A program made the position numbers and the translations under genes. A stretch of 12,286 nucleotides of DNA. Origin: Thermoleophilia bacterium (lineage in GTDB: Bacteria > Actinomycetota > Thermoleophilia > Gaiellales > Gaiellaceae). The notes beneath the pieces were generated by a model that did no database searches, was not told the origin of the DNA, and saw only the letters and a program-made list of their open reading frames with translations. The DNA is taken from positions 1-12,286 of the forward strand of contig JAICTB010000044.1 in the NCBI GenBank assembly GCA_025936595.1. The letters run 5' to 3'. Positions 1 to 6,395 of this stretch are shown here, in pieces (position 1 is the stretch's first letter; each line of letters begins with the position of its first letter).

Positions 1-1
1 C

Positions 2-271
2 CGCCAGGAGCGGAAGGGCCAGCCCTTCGCGCACGCCGGGTCCGTGGAGGCGCCTGATGCTGCGTTCGCCGACGCGTGGGCGCGCGAGCAGTACGGGCGT
101 CGCGGCGAGTCGGCCGCACTGTGGCTCGTCCCCCGTGAATCGATCCACGCGATCACCGACTGGGCGGACGAGTTCGACCTGAAGTACCGCCGCGTGGACG
201 GCTACTCGATCAAGGCACGGTTGAAGGAGGCACGTGAGCGCGCGGTCGGACCTGCTCCTGTCGATCGCTGA
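2..271 (+). CDS. paaB: PaaB, phenylacetyl-CoA epoxidase subunit B (5'-truncated by window edge)
   Basis: Small structural subunit of the multicomponent ring-1,2-phenylacetyl-CoA epoxidase, the oxygenase of aerobic phenylacetate breakdown in the cytoplasm. Only the last 89 residues are inside the window; the start lies to the left. Visible family signatures are KGQPFAHAGSVEAPD near the left edge, then AREQYGRRGES and AALWLVPRESIHAI. These parallel the 'G..HRHVGS..A.D...A...A...Y.RR.E...IWVV...I' pattern of E. coli PaaB. The C-terminal DLKYRRVDGYSIK matches the 'K.YRH..FY.IP' tail, followed by a basic extension. Its last 38 nt overlap paaC, so the two are translationally coupled. Family call is confident; the N-terminus is not seen. 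Confidence 0.88.
   Translation, partial: RQERKGQPFAHAGSVEAPDAAFADAWAREQYGRRGESAALWLVPRESIHAITDWADEFDLKYRRVDGYSIKARLKEARERAVGPAPVDR
224..230 (+). promoter_or_regulatory. Shine-Dalgarno AAGGAGG of paaC
   Basis: AAGGAGG lies inside the paaB coding sequence, only 3 nt before the GTG at 234. It is the strongest ribosome-binding sequence in the window and supports that GTG as the paaC start, although the spacing is shorter than the usual 5-9 nt. Its position inside paaB implies that translation of paaB exposes it. Confidence 0.55.
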
Positions 272-872
272 CGACGAGCTGATCGTCGGCTGGCGCGACT
301 CCGAGTGGACCGGGATCGCGCCGACGCTCGAGGAGGACGTCGCATTCTCGTCGATCGCGCAGAACGAGATCGGCCACGCGCGCGCGCTGTACGAGCTTGC
401 GGCCGCCGAGCTCGGCACGAACGCCGACGCGCTCGCGTTCGACCGAGCGCCTGACGAGTACCGCTGCGCGCCGCTCGTCGAGCTGCATCTGCTCGAGTGG
501 GCGCACACGATCGCGCGCCGCTACCTCTACGAGGAAGCCGACCGGGTTCGCATCGATGCACTGATGCGCTCGGACGACCCCGAGCTGGCAGGTCTCGCGG
601 CGAAGATCGACCGCGAGGAGACCTACCACCGCATGCACGCCGAGATGTGGGCCGAGCGGCTGCGCGACGAGCCGCGATTTCGCGCCGCGGTCGAGGAGCT
701 ATGGCCGTATGCGCTCGGCGTGCTCGAGCCGGAGCTGCGGCCGGAGCTGGCGCGGCGCGTCGGTCTCGAGCCGGCGACGGCGAAGGAGCGCGGCGAGCAC
801 ACGCCGGATCTGGCCGAGCTGTGGAACGAGATGACCGAGGTGCGCCGCTCGGAGCCGGGTGCGGAATGGTGA
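234..872 (+). CDS. paaC: PaaC, phenylacetyl-CoA epoxidase ferritin-like subunit, with a complete di-iron ligand set
   Basis: Ferritin-like four-helix subunit (212 aa, somewhat shorter than the roughly 250 aa of E. coli PaaC) that pairs with PaaA in the phenylacetyl-CoA epoxidase. Seen: DDELIVGWRDSEW and APTLEEDVAF in the first helix pair, QNEIGHAR in helix 2, REETYHRMH in helix 4, and a PaaC-type C-terminus HTPDLAELWNEMTEV ending in AEW, close to the 'HTEHL..ML.EMQ' and 'QQW' of E. coli PaaC. Odd feature: E15, E45, H48, E100, E129 and H132 match the iron-ligand positions of catalytic PaaA, with the same 30-residue and 29-residue spacings. In E. coli PaaC several of these are lost and the subunit is structural only. 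The GTG start is supported by AAGGAGG 3 nt upstream and by the 38-nt overlap with paaB. It could be annotated simply as 'phenylacetic acid catabolic protein'. The placement between paaB and paaD supports paaC. Confidence 0.9.
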   Translation: MSARSDLLLSIADDELIVGWRDSEWTGIAPTLEEDVAFSSIAQNEIGHARALYELAAAELGTNADALAFDRAPDEYRCAPLVELHLLEWAHTIARRYLYEEADRVRIDALMRSDDPELAGLAAKIDREETYHRMHAEMWAERLRDEPRFRAAVEELWPYALGVLEPELRPELARRVGLEPATAKERGEHTPDLAELWNEMTEVRRSEPGAEW

Positions 873-1351
873 CCGCCGAGCAGGTCTGGGAGGCGTTCGA
901 GGAGATCCCCGATCCCGAGATTCCCGTGATCTCGCTCGTCGAGCTCGGCGTGATCCGTGACGTGACCGTCGACGGCGACCGCGTGCACGTCGCATTCACG
1001 CCGACCTTCCTCGGCTGCCCCGCGCTCGAGGTGATGAAGCGTGCGCTCGAGGAGAAGGTGAGCGCGCTCGGCGGCGACCCCGACGTCGAGGTCGTCTCCG
1101 ACGACGCATGGTCGACCGACCGCATCTCCGCCGCGGGGCACGAGAAGCTGCGCGCGGCGGGCTTCGCCCCGCCTGCCCCGCGGGCCGCGGGCCCGACGAC
1201 GCTCGTGGAGCTCCGGTCGAAGGCCTTCCGCTGCCCGTATTGCGGCTCGACGGAGACGACGCTCGAGAACATCTTCGGCCCGACGCCGTGCCGCTCGATC
1301 CGCTTCTGCGAGAGCTGCCGCCAGCCGTTCGAGCAGTTCAAGACGATCTAA
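866..1351 (+). CDS. paaD: PaaD, phenylacetate pathway Fe-S maturation protein (MIP18 fold plus zinc-ribbon tail)
   Basis: Protein of 161 aa encoded with the epoxidase and thought to mature its Fe-S/iron cofactors in the cytoplasm. Residues 1-80 are a MIP18/DUF59 domain: IPDPEIPVISLVELGVIRDV at 14-33, the conserved cysteine in TFLGCPAL (C51), and a 'VEVVSDDAWSTDRIS' segment. The C-terminal third is the PaaD zinc ribbon: CPYC at 123-126, C142 in FGPTPCRS, CESC at 148-151, then PFEQFKTI. This closely parallels E. coli PaaD ('FGSTPC', 'C.SCREPFE.FK'). The start codon ATG overlaps the last 7 nt of paaC; GTG at 869 is an equally possible start one codon later. A strong hairpin follows 25 nt after the stop, so paaD is probably the last gene of the operon. 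Confidence 0.92.
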   Translation: MVTAEQVWEAFEEIPDPEIPVISLVELGVIRDVTVDGDRVHVAFTPTFLGCPALEVMKRALEEKVSALGGDPDVEVVSDDAWSTDRISAAGHEKLRAAGFAPPAPRAAGPTTLVELRSKAFRCPYCGSTETTLENIFGPTPCRSIRFCESCRQPFEQFKTI

Positions 1352-1375
1352 GCAAGCTGGCCCGGAATCACCCCT

Positions 1376-1400
1376 TCGATCCCTCAAGGTGAGGGATCGA
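1376..1400 (+). terminator. 10-bp perfect hairpin after paaD (terminator candidate)
   Basis: TCGATCCCTC (1376-1385) pairs perfectly with GAGGGATCGA (1391-1400) around the 5-nt loop AAGGT. There is no run of T after it, as is common for intrinsic terminators in GC-rich actinobacteria. Its position 25 nt after the paaD stop, before an unrelated glycosyltransferase gene, fits termination of the paa transcript. The first possible GTG start of the next gene (1389) lies at the loop and the base of the right arm, which argues for a later start. Confidence 0.5.
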
Positions 1401-1418
1401 GATGCCGAAGCCTGCGGT

Positions 1419-2501
1419 GTGACGCTCTCCATCCACCGCCCCGCCGGCTGGACGCTCCGCCGCCGCGCGTCAAAGGCTGCAATCGCGGTCGCGCGCGCAC
1501 CCAAGGTCGTGGTCCTCACCTCCTCCTACCCGCGCCACGAAGGCGACTACGCGGGCCGCTTCGTCGCCGACGCGGTCGCGCAGCTCAGAGGACGGGGCCT
1601 CGATGTCCAGGTTGTTCACCCCCGCATCGATGCGAACGGCGGCGGGTTGGTTGCGATGCTTCGGAGGCGACCATGGCGAATCGCGGGCCTGTTTGCCTCA
1701 CTCGTCCTGGACCTCCGCCGCGCAGCGCGGAACGCCGACCTCGTCCACGCGCACTGGCTCGCCAGTGCGGCCGTGGCGCGCCTCGCCGGGAAGCCGTTCG
1801 TGGTCACCCTGCACGGCACCGGATCCGCCGGCGCCCTCTCGGATCTGTCACTCGCGACGAAAGCTCCATGGCTCGTCCGCTTCCTGCTCCGCCCGGCTCG
1901 GGCCGTGATCTGCGTGTCGGCGCCGCTCACCGAAGCGATGCAGGCGATCGGCATCGAGCAGGCGCGGCATATCCCGAACGGCGTCGCGATTCCGGTCGCC
2001 CCCGAGCATGGAGGCGACGGGAACTTCATCCTCTTCGCCGGGCGTCTTGCCGAGGAGAAGGGCATCCCCGAACTCGTGGAGGCAACGCGCGGCCTGCCGC
2101 TCGTCGTCGCCGGGGACGGGCCGCTCCGCGCGCTTGTGCCAAGTGCGCTCGGCTTCGTCGCACACGACGAGCTTGAGGAGCTCTACCGTCGCGCGTCGGT
2201 CGTCGTCCTGCCGTCGCACCGCGAAGGACTACCGCTGTGCGTTCTCGAAGCGATGGCACATGGCTGTCCCGTCGTCGCAACCCGGGTGGGAGGGATCCCG
2301 CAGCTCGTCGACGACGGCCGCACCGGGTACCTCGTCGAGCCCGGCGACCCCGAGGCGCTGCGCGGCGCGCTGCTGCGCCTGCTCGAAGATGCGGAGCTGC
2401 GCGCGACGATGGGTGCAGCCGGACGCGAGCGCGTCACGGCGATCTGTTCGTGGCCGCAGGTCACCGACCAGACCTTGGACGCGTACGGCTTCGCGGCCTG
2501 A
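1419..2501 (+). CDS. GT4-family glycosyltransferase (retaining, GT-B fold)
   Basis: Cytoplasmic or membrane-peripheral sugar transferase that would build a cell-surface glycan from nucleotide sugars; donor and acceptor cannot be told from sequence. Seen, numbering from the GTG at 1419 (360 aa): an N-terminal Rossmann half starting at VVVLTSSYPRHEGDYAGRF (about 30-50), VHAHW and FVVTLHGTGS in the middle, ICVSAPLTEAM, the hinge HIPNGV (about 183), then FAGRLAEEKGIPEL and VVAGDGPL of the donor-binding half. HREGLPLCVLEAMAHGCPVV carries the EX7E pair (E269 and E277), followed by GGIPQLVDDGRTGYLVEPGD. The start is uncertain: GTG 1389 adds ten residues but sits in a hairpin, and no Shine-Dalgarno is visible. 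The next gene begins 25 nt after its stop. Confidence 0.85.
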   Translation: MTLSIHRPAGWTLRRRASKAAIAVARAPKVVVLTSSYPRHEGDYAGRFVADAVAQLRGRGLDVQVVHPRIDANGGGLVAMLRRRPWRIAGLFASLVLDLRRAARNADLVHAHWLASAAVARLAGKPFVVTLHGTGSAGALSDLSLATKAPWLVRFLLRPARAVICVSAPLTEAMQAIGIEQARHIPNGVAIPVAPEHGGDGNFILFAGRLAEEKGIPELVEATRGLPLVVAGDGPLRALVPSALGFVAHDELEELYRRASVVVLPSHREGLPLCVLEAMAHGCPVVATRVGGIPQLVDDGRTGYLVEPGDPEALRGALLRLLEDAELRATMGAAGRERVTAICSWPQVTDQTLDAYGFAA

Positions 2502-2526
2502 TCCCGCGGCGCCCAGGAACGAGTCC

Positions 2527-3699
2527 GTGCCCGGCCGTGTGCTGATCGTGCTGCCGACACTCGAGGCCGGCGGCGCCGAGCGGTTCAACGTCGAGCTTGC
2601 GGCTGCCCTGCGTCGAAAGGGCTGGGACTCGACGATCTTCTGCCTGAACAAACGTGGGGCGCTGCTCGAGCGGGCGGTGGAGGCTGGCGTGCCGGTCGTC
2701 GCGGGCTCACGCTATCGCGGCACGTCCGTCGTTCGGCTCGCGCTCAGCCTGATCGTCGGCTTGCCGCGCCTCTGGAAGCTCATCCGGCGAAATGATGCGA
2801 CGATCGCGGGGCTCGAAGGTGTCGTCACCGTCCTCGCGGTTCCGCTGACGATACTGGCCCGGCGACCGCTGATCGCCGAGGTCCAGGTTGACCTCGATGG
2901 CAAGTTCGCGCGTCCGGGATGGATCTGGCGTGTCCTCGCCGCCGCCTCGCGCCGTTGCTACCCACGGTGCTCGCGGGTTGTCGCGATCTCGGAAGGCACA
3001 GCCGCATCGGTTGCGCGCATCGGCGCCGACGTGCCTGTCACCGTCATCCCGATGGCCGTCAATGCCGAGCGGACAGAGGAGCTCGCAGGGCCGCGGCCCC
3101 CTGCCGACGAGGTTCCGACGGTAGTCGCGGTCGGGCGTCTCATGCGCCAGAAGTCGTTCGATCTCCTGATTCGCGCGCACGCACGCGCGCGAGAGAGCGA
3201 GCCGCACCGTCTCGTCATCATCGGCGAGGGGGTAGAGCGTGGCACCCTCGAGTCGCTCGCGGAAGAGCTCGGCGTCGCGGACACCGTGGCGATGCCAGGG
3301 TTCAGCGCCAATCCGTACCCGGCGATGCGCTCGGCGAGCGCGCTCTGTCTAAGCTCGCGCTACGAGGGCATGCCAACGGTGATCCTGGAGGCACTCGCTC
3401 TCGGCTGCCCCGTGATCGCGACGGACTGTTCCGAGGGCGTGCGCTTCGCGCTTGCGGATGGCGAGCACGGTGCACTCGTCGAGGCTGACGACCCAGAGGC
3501 ACTCGCCGCGGCACTGGTCGCGCATCTCCAAGATCCGTCGGCTCTGCGGATCAAGGCGGCAGCCGCCGTCGCGGGCGTGAGAACGGATCGATCCTTCGAC
3601 GCGACCGCCGACCGGTACCTCGAACTGATCCGCCATGCACTGGCCCGCAGCGCGACGGTGCGGCTACGGCCGTCTAAGGGCGAGATCGCGGGCGCATGA
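2527..3699 (+). CDS. GT4-family glycosyltransferase, second of the cassette
   Basis: A second GT-B sugar transferase (390 aa) of the surface-polysaccharide type. LPTLEAGGAERFN at residues 9-21 is the usual glycine-rich N-terminal loop of this group. VVAISEG (about 151) and VIPMAVN (about 173) mark the inter-domain hinge, AVGRLMRQKSFDLLIRAH (about 201) starts the donor domain, and SSRYEGMPTVILEALALGCP contains the EX7E pair E280/E288, followed by VIATDCSEG. The 'S.YEGMP..ILEA.A.GCPVIATDC..G' form is typical of transferases acting on lipid-linked oligosaccharides, but the sugar is unknown. GTG 2527 is chosen because AGGAA lies 7 nt upstream and the family's N-terminus starts here; the open frame further upstream overlaps the previous gene. 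The stop overlaps the next ATG (ATGA), indicating one operon. Confidence 0.87.
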   Translation: MPGRVLIVLPTLEAGGAERFNVELAAALRRKGWDSTIFCLNKRGALLERAVEAGVPVVAGSRYRGTSVVRLALSLIVGLPRLWKLIRRNDATIAGLEGVVTVLAVPLTILARRPLIAEVQVDLDGKFARPGWIWRVLAAASRRCYPRCSRVVAISEGTAASVARIGADVPVTVIPMAVNAERTEELAGPRPPADEVPTVVAVGRLMRQKSFDLLIRAHARARESEPHRLVIIGEGVERGTLESLAEELGVADTVAMPGFSANPYPAMRSASALCLSSRYEGMPTVILEALALGCPVIATDCSEGVRFALADGEHGALVEADDPEALAAALVAHLQDPSALRIKAAAAVAGVRTDRSFDATADRYLELIRHALARSATVRLRPSKGEIAGA

Positions 3700-5009
3700 G
3701 CGTGCTCGTGTTGTCCACGCGCCGGCTCGGAGAGCGCGTCAGGAGGGCACCGCTCGCGCGCTCCTCTTTCGGGCTGACCGTTTCACGCGGCGTCTCGGGA
3801 GCGCTCGTGATGCTCGCCTCCGTCCTCGTTGCCCGCGCCGCGGGCGCAACTACGCTCGGCGTCTTCGGGCTGGCGCTCACAGTCGGCGTCTACGCCTCCA
3901 CTGTCGCCGACATGGGCGTCAGCCAGTACCTGCTGCCTGCGACCGGTCTCACCGCACGTGACCGGTGGCCCGAGTTGTGGGCGAACGCGTGGCAATTCGC
4001 CGTGCGTTCGACCATCCCGCTGCTCGCCCTCTACCTCGGCGCGGTGACGCTCTTGACGCACGGGAGTGAGCGGCTCGCGCTGCAGGCTGCCGCAGCGTGG
4101 TGGCTGCTCGTCCGCACGAGCGGCTACGCGCGGCCATTCTTCGTCGCCGCCGAGCGCGTCGGCATCGAAGCGACCGCGACAATTTTGGAAGCGACGCTTG
4201 CACTTGTCGCGATCGCGGCGTTCCTGCTCGTGTCGCATTCGGCGGCGCTCGCGACCTTCGGGCTCGCAACCGGCGCTGCCGTCGGTCTCGCCGTTCGAGT
4301 CCTCGGCCTCCGCTCGCTCGGCGTCACCGGGGGCTCCGCGACGCACGCCACACGAGCGCTGGTTCGCAGCACTGCGCCCTTCGCGGTGTTCAGCGTGCTC
4401 ACCGTCCTCTACCTGCGAATCGACGTTGTCCTACTCGCGGTGCTGAAGAGCTCGCACGAGCTCGGCCTCTACCAAGCGCCCGTGCGCCTCGTGACCGCCC
4501 TGCTCATCCTCCCAGATGCACTCGCAGCGGTCCTGCTCACTCGTGGCGCGCGCACGGCGGGGCGTCCAGGCTCCGGCAGTCGCGAGGAACAGCTGCTCAC
4601 AGTTGGCATCCCGCTCGGACTCCTGCTCGCCGGCGTCTGCGCCGTCGCTGGCAGGCAGATCCTCGGGCTGAGCTACGGACCCGACTTCCGTCAGGCTTGG
4701 CTCGCGCTGGCGCTGCTGACCGCGACAGTGCCGCTCGCACTGTTGGCTGCGATGAACGGGAATGGGCTTACCGCGCGCGGCCTTCAGTGGCCGCGCGTGG
4801 TCTGTTTGTGCGCTGCCTCGGTGTGCGCCGTTGCGCTGGGGATCCCCGCCATTGCCCGGTTCGGCTACGAGGGCGCCGCCGCTGTCAGCGTCGTCAATGA
4901 GCTCGTGCTCACGCTCGCATACGCGGTCGCGTTGAGGGCGCTCTGCGGGCGTGGTGCGATCCTCCTGCCCCGAGCACGACTGCTCTTCCGCCGCCGCGCA
5001 ACTCGCTGA
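3696..5009 (+). CDS. Oligosaccharide flippase, Wzx/MATE-like (MOP superfamily)
   Basis: Integral membrane protein (437 aa) with about 12 hydrophobic segments, expected to flip a lipid-linked glycan across the cytoplasmic membrane. The N-terminus is basic, followed by VSGALVMLASVLVARAAGA and TTLGVFGLALTVGVYA, the usual first two helices of this family. The middle contains LYLRIDVVLLAVLKSS and ELGLYQAPVRLVTALLILPD, matching the Wzx pattern of an R-D in helix 7, then 'G.Y.A..R'. The C-terminal tail is arginine-rich. Its ATG overlaps the TGA of the preceding glycosyltransferase by 4 nt, so translation is coupled and the three genes act as a unit. No polymerase or ligase gene follows, so the product may be a short glycan, or the rest is encoded elsewhere. 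Function is inferred from fold and context. Confidence 0.8.
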   Translation: MSVLVLSTRRLGERVRRAPLARSSFGLTVSRGVSGALVMLASVLVARAAGATTLGVFGLALTVGVYASTVADMGVSQYLLPATGLTARDRWPELWANAWQFAVRSTIPLLALYLGAVTLLTHGSERLALQAAAAWWLLVRTSGYARPFFVAAERVGIEATATILEATLALVAIAAFLLVSHSAALATFGLATGAAVGLAVRVLGLRSLGVTGGSATHATRALVRSTAPFAVFSVLTVLYLRIDVVLLAVLKSSHELGLYQAPVRLVTALLILPDALAAVLLTRGARTAGRPGSGSREEQLLTVGIPLGLLLAGVCAVAGRQILGLSYGPDFRQAWLALALLTATVPLALLAAMNGNGLTARGLQWPRVVCLCAASVCAVALGIPAIARFGYEGAAAVSVVNELVLTLAYAVALRALCGRGAILLPRARLLFRRRATR

Positions 5010-5103
5010 AGTCGTTCCACGTCAAACGAGCGAGAGCTTGCTGAAAACTCCCCCCAAAAGGGGCCAATCCTGTTCGAAACCGTGCTACAACGGGTGATGC
5101 AGT
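5010..5103 (+). promoter_or_regulatory. Intergenic region with extended -10 element before the amidase gene
   Basis: A 94-base gap, less GC-rich than its surroundings. TGCTACAAC at 5083-5091 reads as an extended -10 (TGn followed by TACAAC, a TAnAAT-like hexamer). No convincing -35 is seen 16-18 nt upstream. The amidase ATG follows 12 nt after the hexamer with no Shine-Dalgarno, so the leader would be very short. Further left, CCCC-AAAA-GGGG (5052-5063) forms a 4-bp stem that is too weak to call a terminator with confidence. The amidase is probably transcribed separately from the glycan genes. Confidence 0.4.
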
Positions 5104-6378
5104 ATGGGGTCTCGGAGGGGTCACGTCTCGGCGCTCTGCGCCGTCTTGCTCGTTGCGGCGACCGGTGCATCGGGAGCATGGGCGACATCGCTGCGCGTGC
5201 TCATCCGGCATACGCCGAACAAGACCGAGTCGAACCGCACGGCGAGGACGATCAGCGACATCGTCATCCACGACACCGAAGGTCGCTTCATCGGCTCGAT
5301 CCGAACGCTGCAGAACCCCCGCACCGACGGCTCGGCGCACTTCGTCGTGTCGCGGCTGGGACAGATCGTGCAGCTCGTGCCCGTCACCGACGTCGCGTGG
5401 CACTCCGGCAACGCCTACTGGAACCTGCACTCGATCGGGATCGAGCACGAGGGTTGGGTCGGCCGGCGCGCGTACACCGAAGCCGAATACCGCGCTTCGG
5501 CGCAACTCGTCGCCTACCTCGCGCACCGCTGGGGCATCCCGCTCGACCGCAAGCACATCATCGGGCACAACGAGGTGCCGAACCCGAGACACCGCGGCTG
5601 GTTCGGCGGCGTCTCCGGCCACACCGATCCGGGGCGCTACTGGAACTGGGGCCACTACATGTACCTCGTGCGCTACTACAGCGCGCACCGCGTCCTCCCG
5701 CACTTCGTGAAGCAGATGGCGCTCCACAGCTCGCCGGAGCCTGCTGCGCCGGTCGTTCACGCGCCGAGGCGCTCGACCGTCGACCGCGGAGCGAAGGTGC
5801 GCGGCAAGGCCCTCTGGTGGTCCGGCATCGACCTGAACACGCGCTGGCGCCGCCACATCTGGAAGGTCGACTTCATGGTCGACGGCAAGACCCTCTACAC
5901 CGATCACACCTGGCCGTTCTCGTTCCACCGCACGATCGGCTGGGACACCACGACCGTCGCGAACGGCTCGCACATGCTGACGGTGCGCGCCTACGGTACG
6001 CAGCACTATCGCGTGCGCAAGAGCATCCCGGTCCGCGTGGTCAACCCCCCGATGACGCTCACCGTGAACGGCGCCGGCTCCGGCGCCGCGGTGAGCGGTC
6101 TTCTCTCCCTCGGCGTGCGCGCCGACGAGCCACTGCAGCGCGTGTCGCTGTATGCCGACGGCCGCCCGGTGAGCCGCGACAGCTCCCTTCCGTACGGTCT
6201 CAGCTGGGACACGACGCAGCAGAGCGAGGGAGCGCACACCCTCGTCGTCTACGCGACCGGCGAGCACGGCCGCCGCGCCACGCTGCGCGTCCCCGTGATC
6301 GTCGCAAACGCGCCGTCGTTCCCGCCGGTGCTGGCGAACAGCACCTGGTCGGGCGGCGCGTTCATCGACCGCGAGTAA
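5104..6378 (+). CDS. Secreted N-acetylmuramoyl-L-alanine amidase (Amidase_2/PGRP fold) with two Ig-like repeats
   Basis: Zinc amidase that would cut the bond between N-acetylmuramic acid and L-alanine in peptidoglycan, outside the membrane. Seen in 424 aa: a Sec-type signal peptide (basic SRRGH, hydrophobic ALCAVLLVAATGASGA, cleavage likely after AWA, residue 27). The catalytic domain spans about 35-195: ISDIVIHDTEG with Zn ligand H56, SAHFVVSRLGQIVQLVP, VAWHSGNAYWN, SIGIEHEG with likely catalytic E114, HIIGHNEVPN with H155, and GHTDPGRYW with Zn ligand D175. H173 occupies the place of the lysine in the usual 'K.DPG'. The C-terminus holds two related beta-rich repeats (about 255-300 and 345-390) sharing 'DG....D...P....WDTT....G.H.L.V.A.G', an Ig-like pattern perhaps for wall binding. 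The gene meets the next one tail to tail. Confidence 0.88.
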   Translation: MGSRRGHVSALCAVLLVAATGASGAWATSLRVLIRHTPNKTESNRTARTISDIVIHDTEGRFIGSIRTLQNPRTDGSAHFVVSRLGQIVQLVPVTDVAWHSGNAYWNLHSIGIEHEGWVGRRAYTEAEYRASAQLVAYLAHRWGIPLDRKHIIGHNEVPNPRHRGWFGGVSGHTDPGRYWNWGHYMYLVRYYSAHRVLPHFVKQMALHSSPEPAAPVVHAPRRSTVDRGAKVRGKALWWSGIDLNTRWRRHIWKVDFMVDGKTLYTDHTWPFSFHRTIGWDTTTVANGSHMLTVRAYGTQHYRVRKSIPVRVVNPPMTLTVNGAGSGAAVSGLLSLGVRADEPLQRVSLYADGRPVSRDSSLPYGLSWDTTQQSEGAHTLVVYATGEHGRRATLRVPVIVANAPSFPPVLANSTWSGGAFIDRE

Positions 6379-6379
6379 C

Positions 6380-6395
6380 GAGCGCCCGTGCGCTC
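6380..6395. terminator. Hairpin between convergent genes (bidirectional terminator candidate)
   Basis: GAGCGC (6380-6385), loop CCGT, GCGCTC (6390-6395): a perfect 6-bp stem with a tetraloop, starting 2 nt after the amidase stop and touching the last base of the opposing gene's stop. The placement in a 16-nt convergent gap suits both transcripts. There is no T tract on either side, so the call rests on symmetry and position. Confidence 0.45.

Noticed and set aside
2008..2526. Upstream extension of the second glycosyltransferase into the first
   Set aside because: It would overlap the first glycosyltransferase in another phase for about 500 nt, is rich in Arg and Ser, and the family N-terminus and a Shine-Dalgarno place the start at GTG 2527.
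5052..5063. CCCC-AAAA-GGGG as a terminator after the flippase gene
   Set aside because: Only a 4-bp stem without extension or T tract; too likely by chance to list as a terminator.
5104..5190. Twin-arginine signal in the amidase (SRRGH)
   Set aside because: The residues after RR do not follow the S-R-R-x-F-L-K pattern, and the rest is an ordinary Sec signal peptide.
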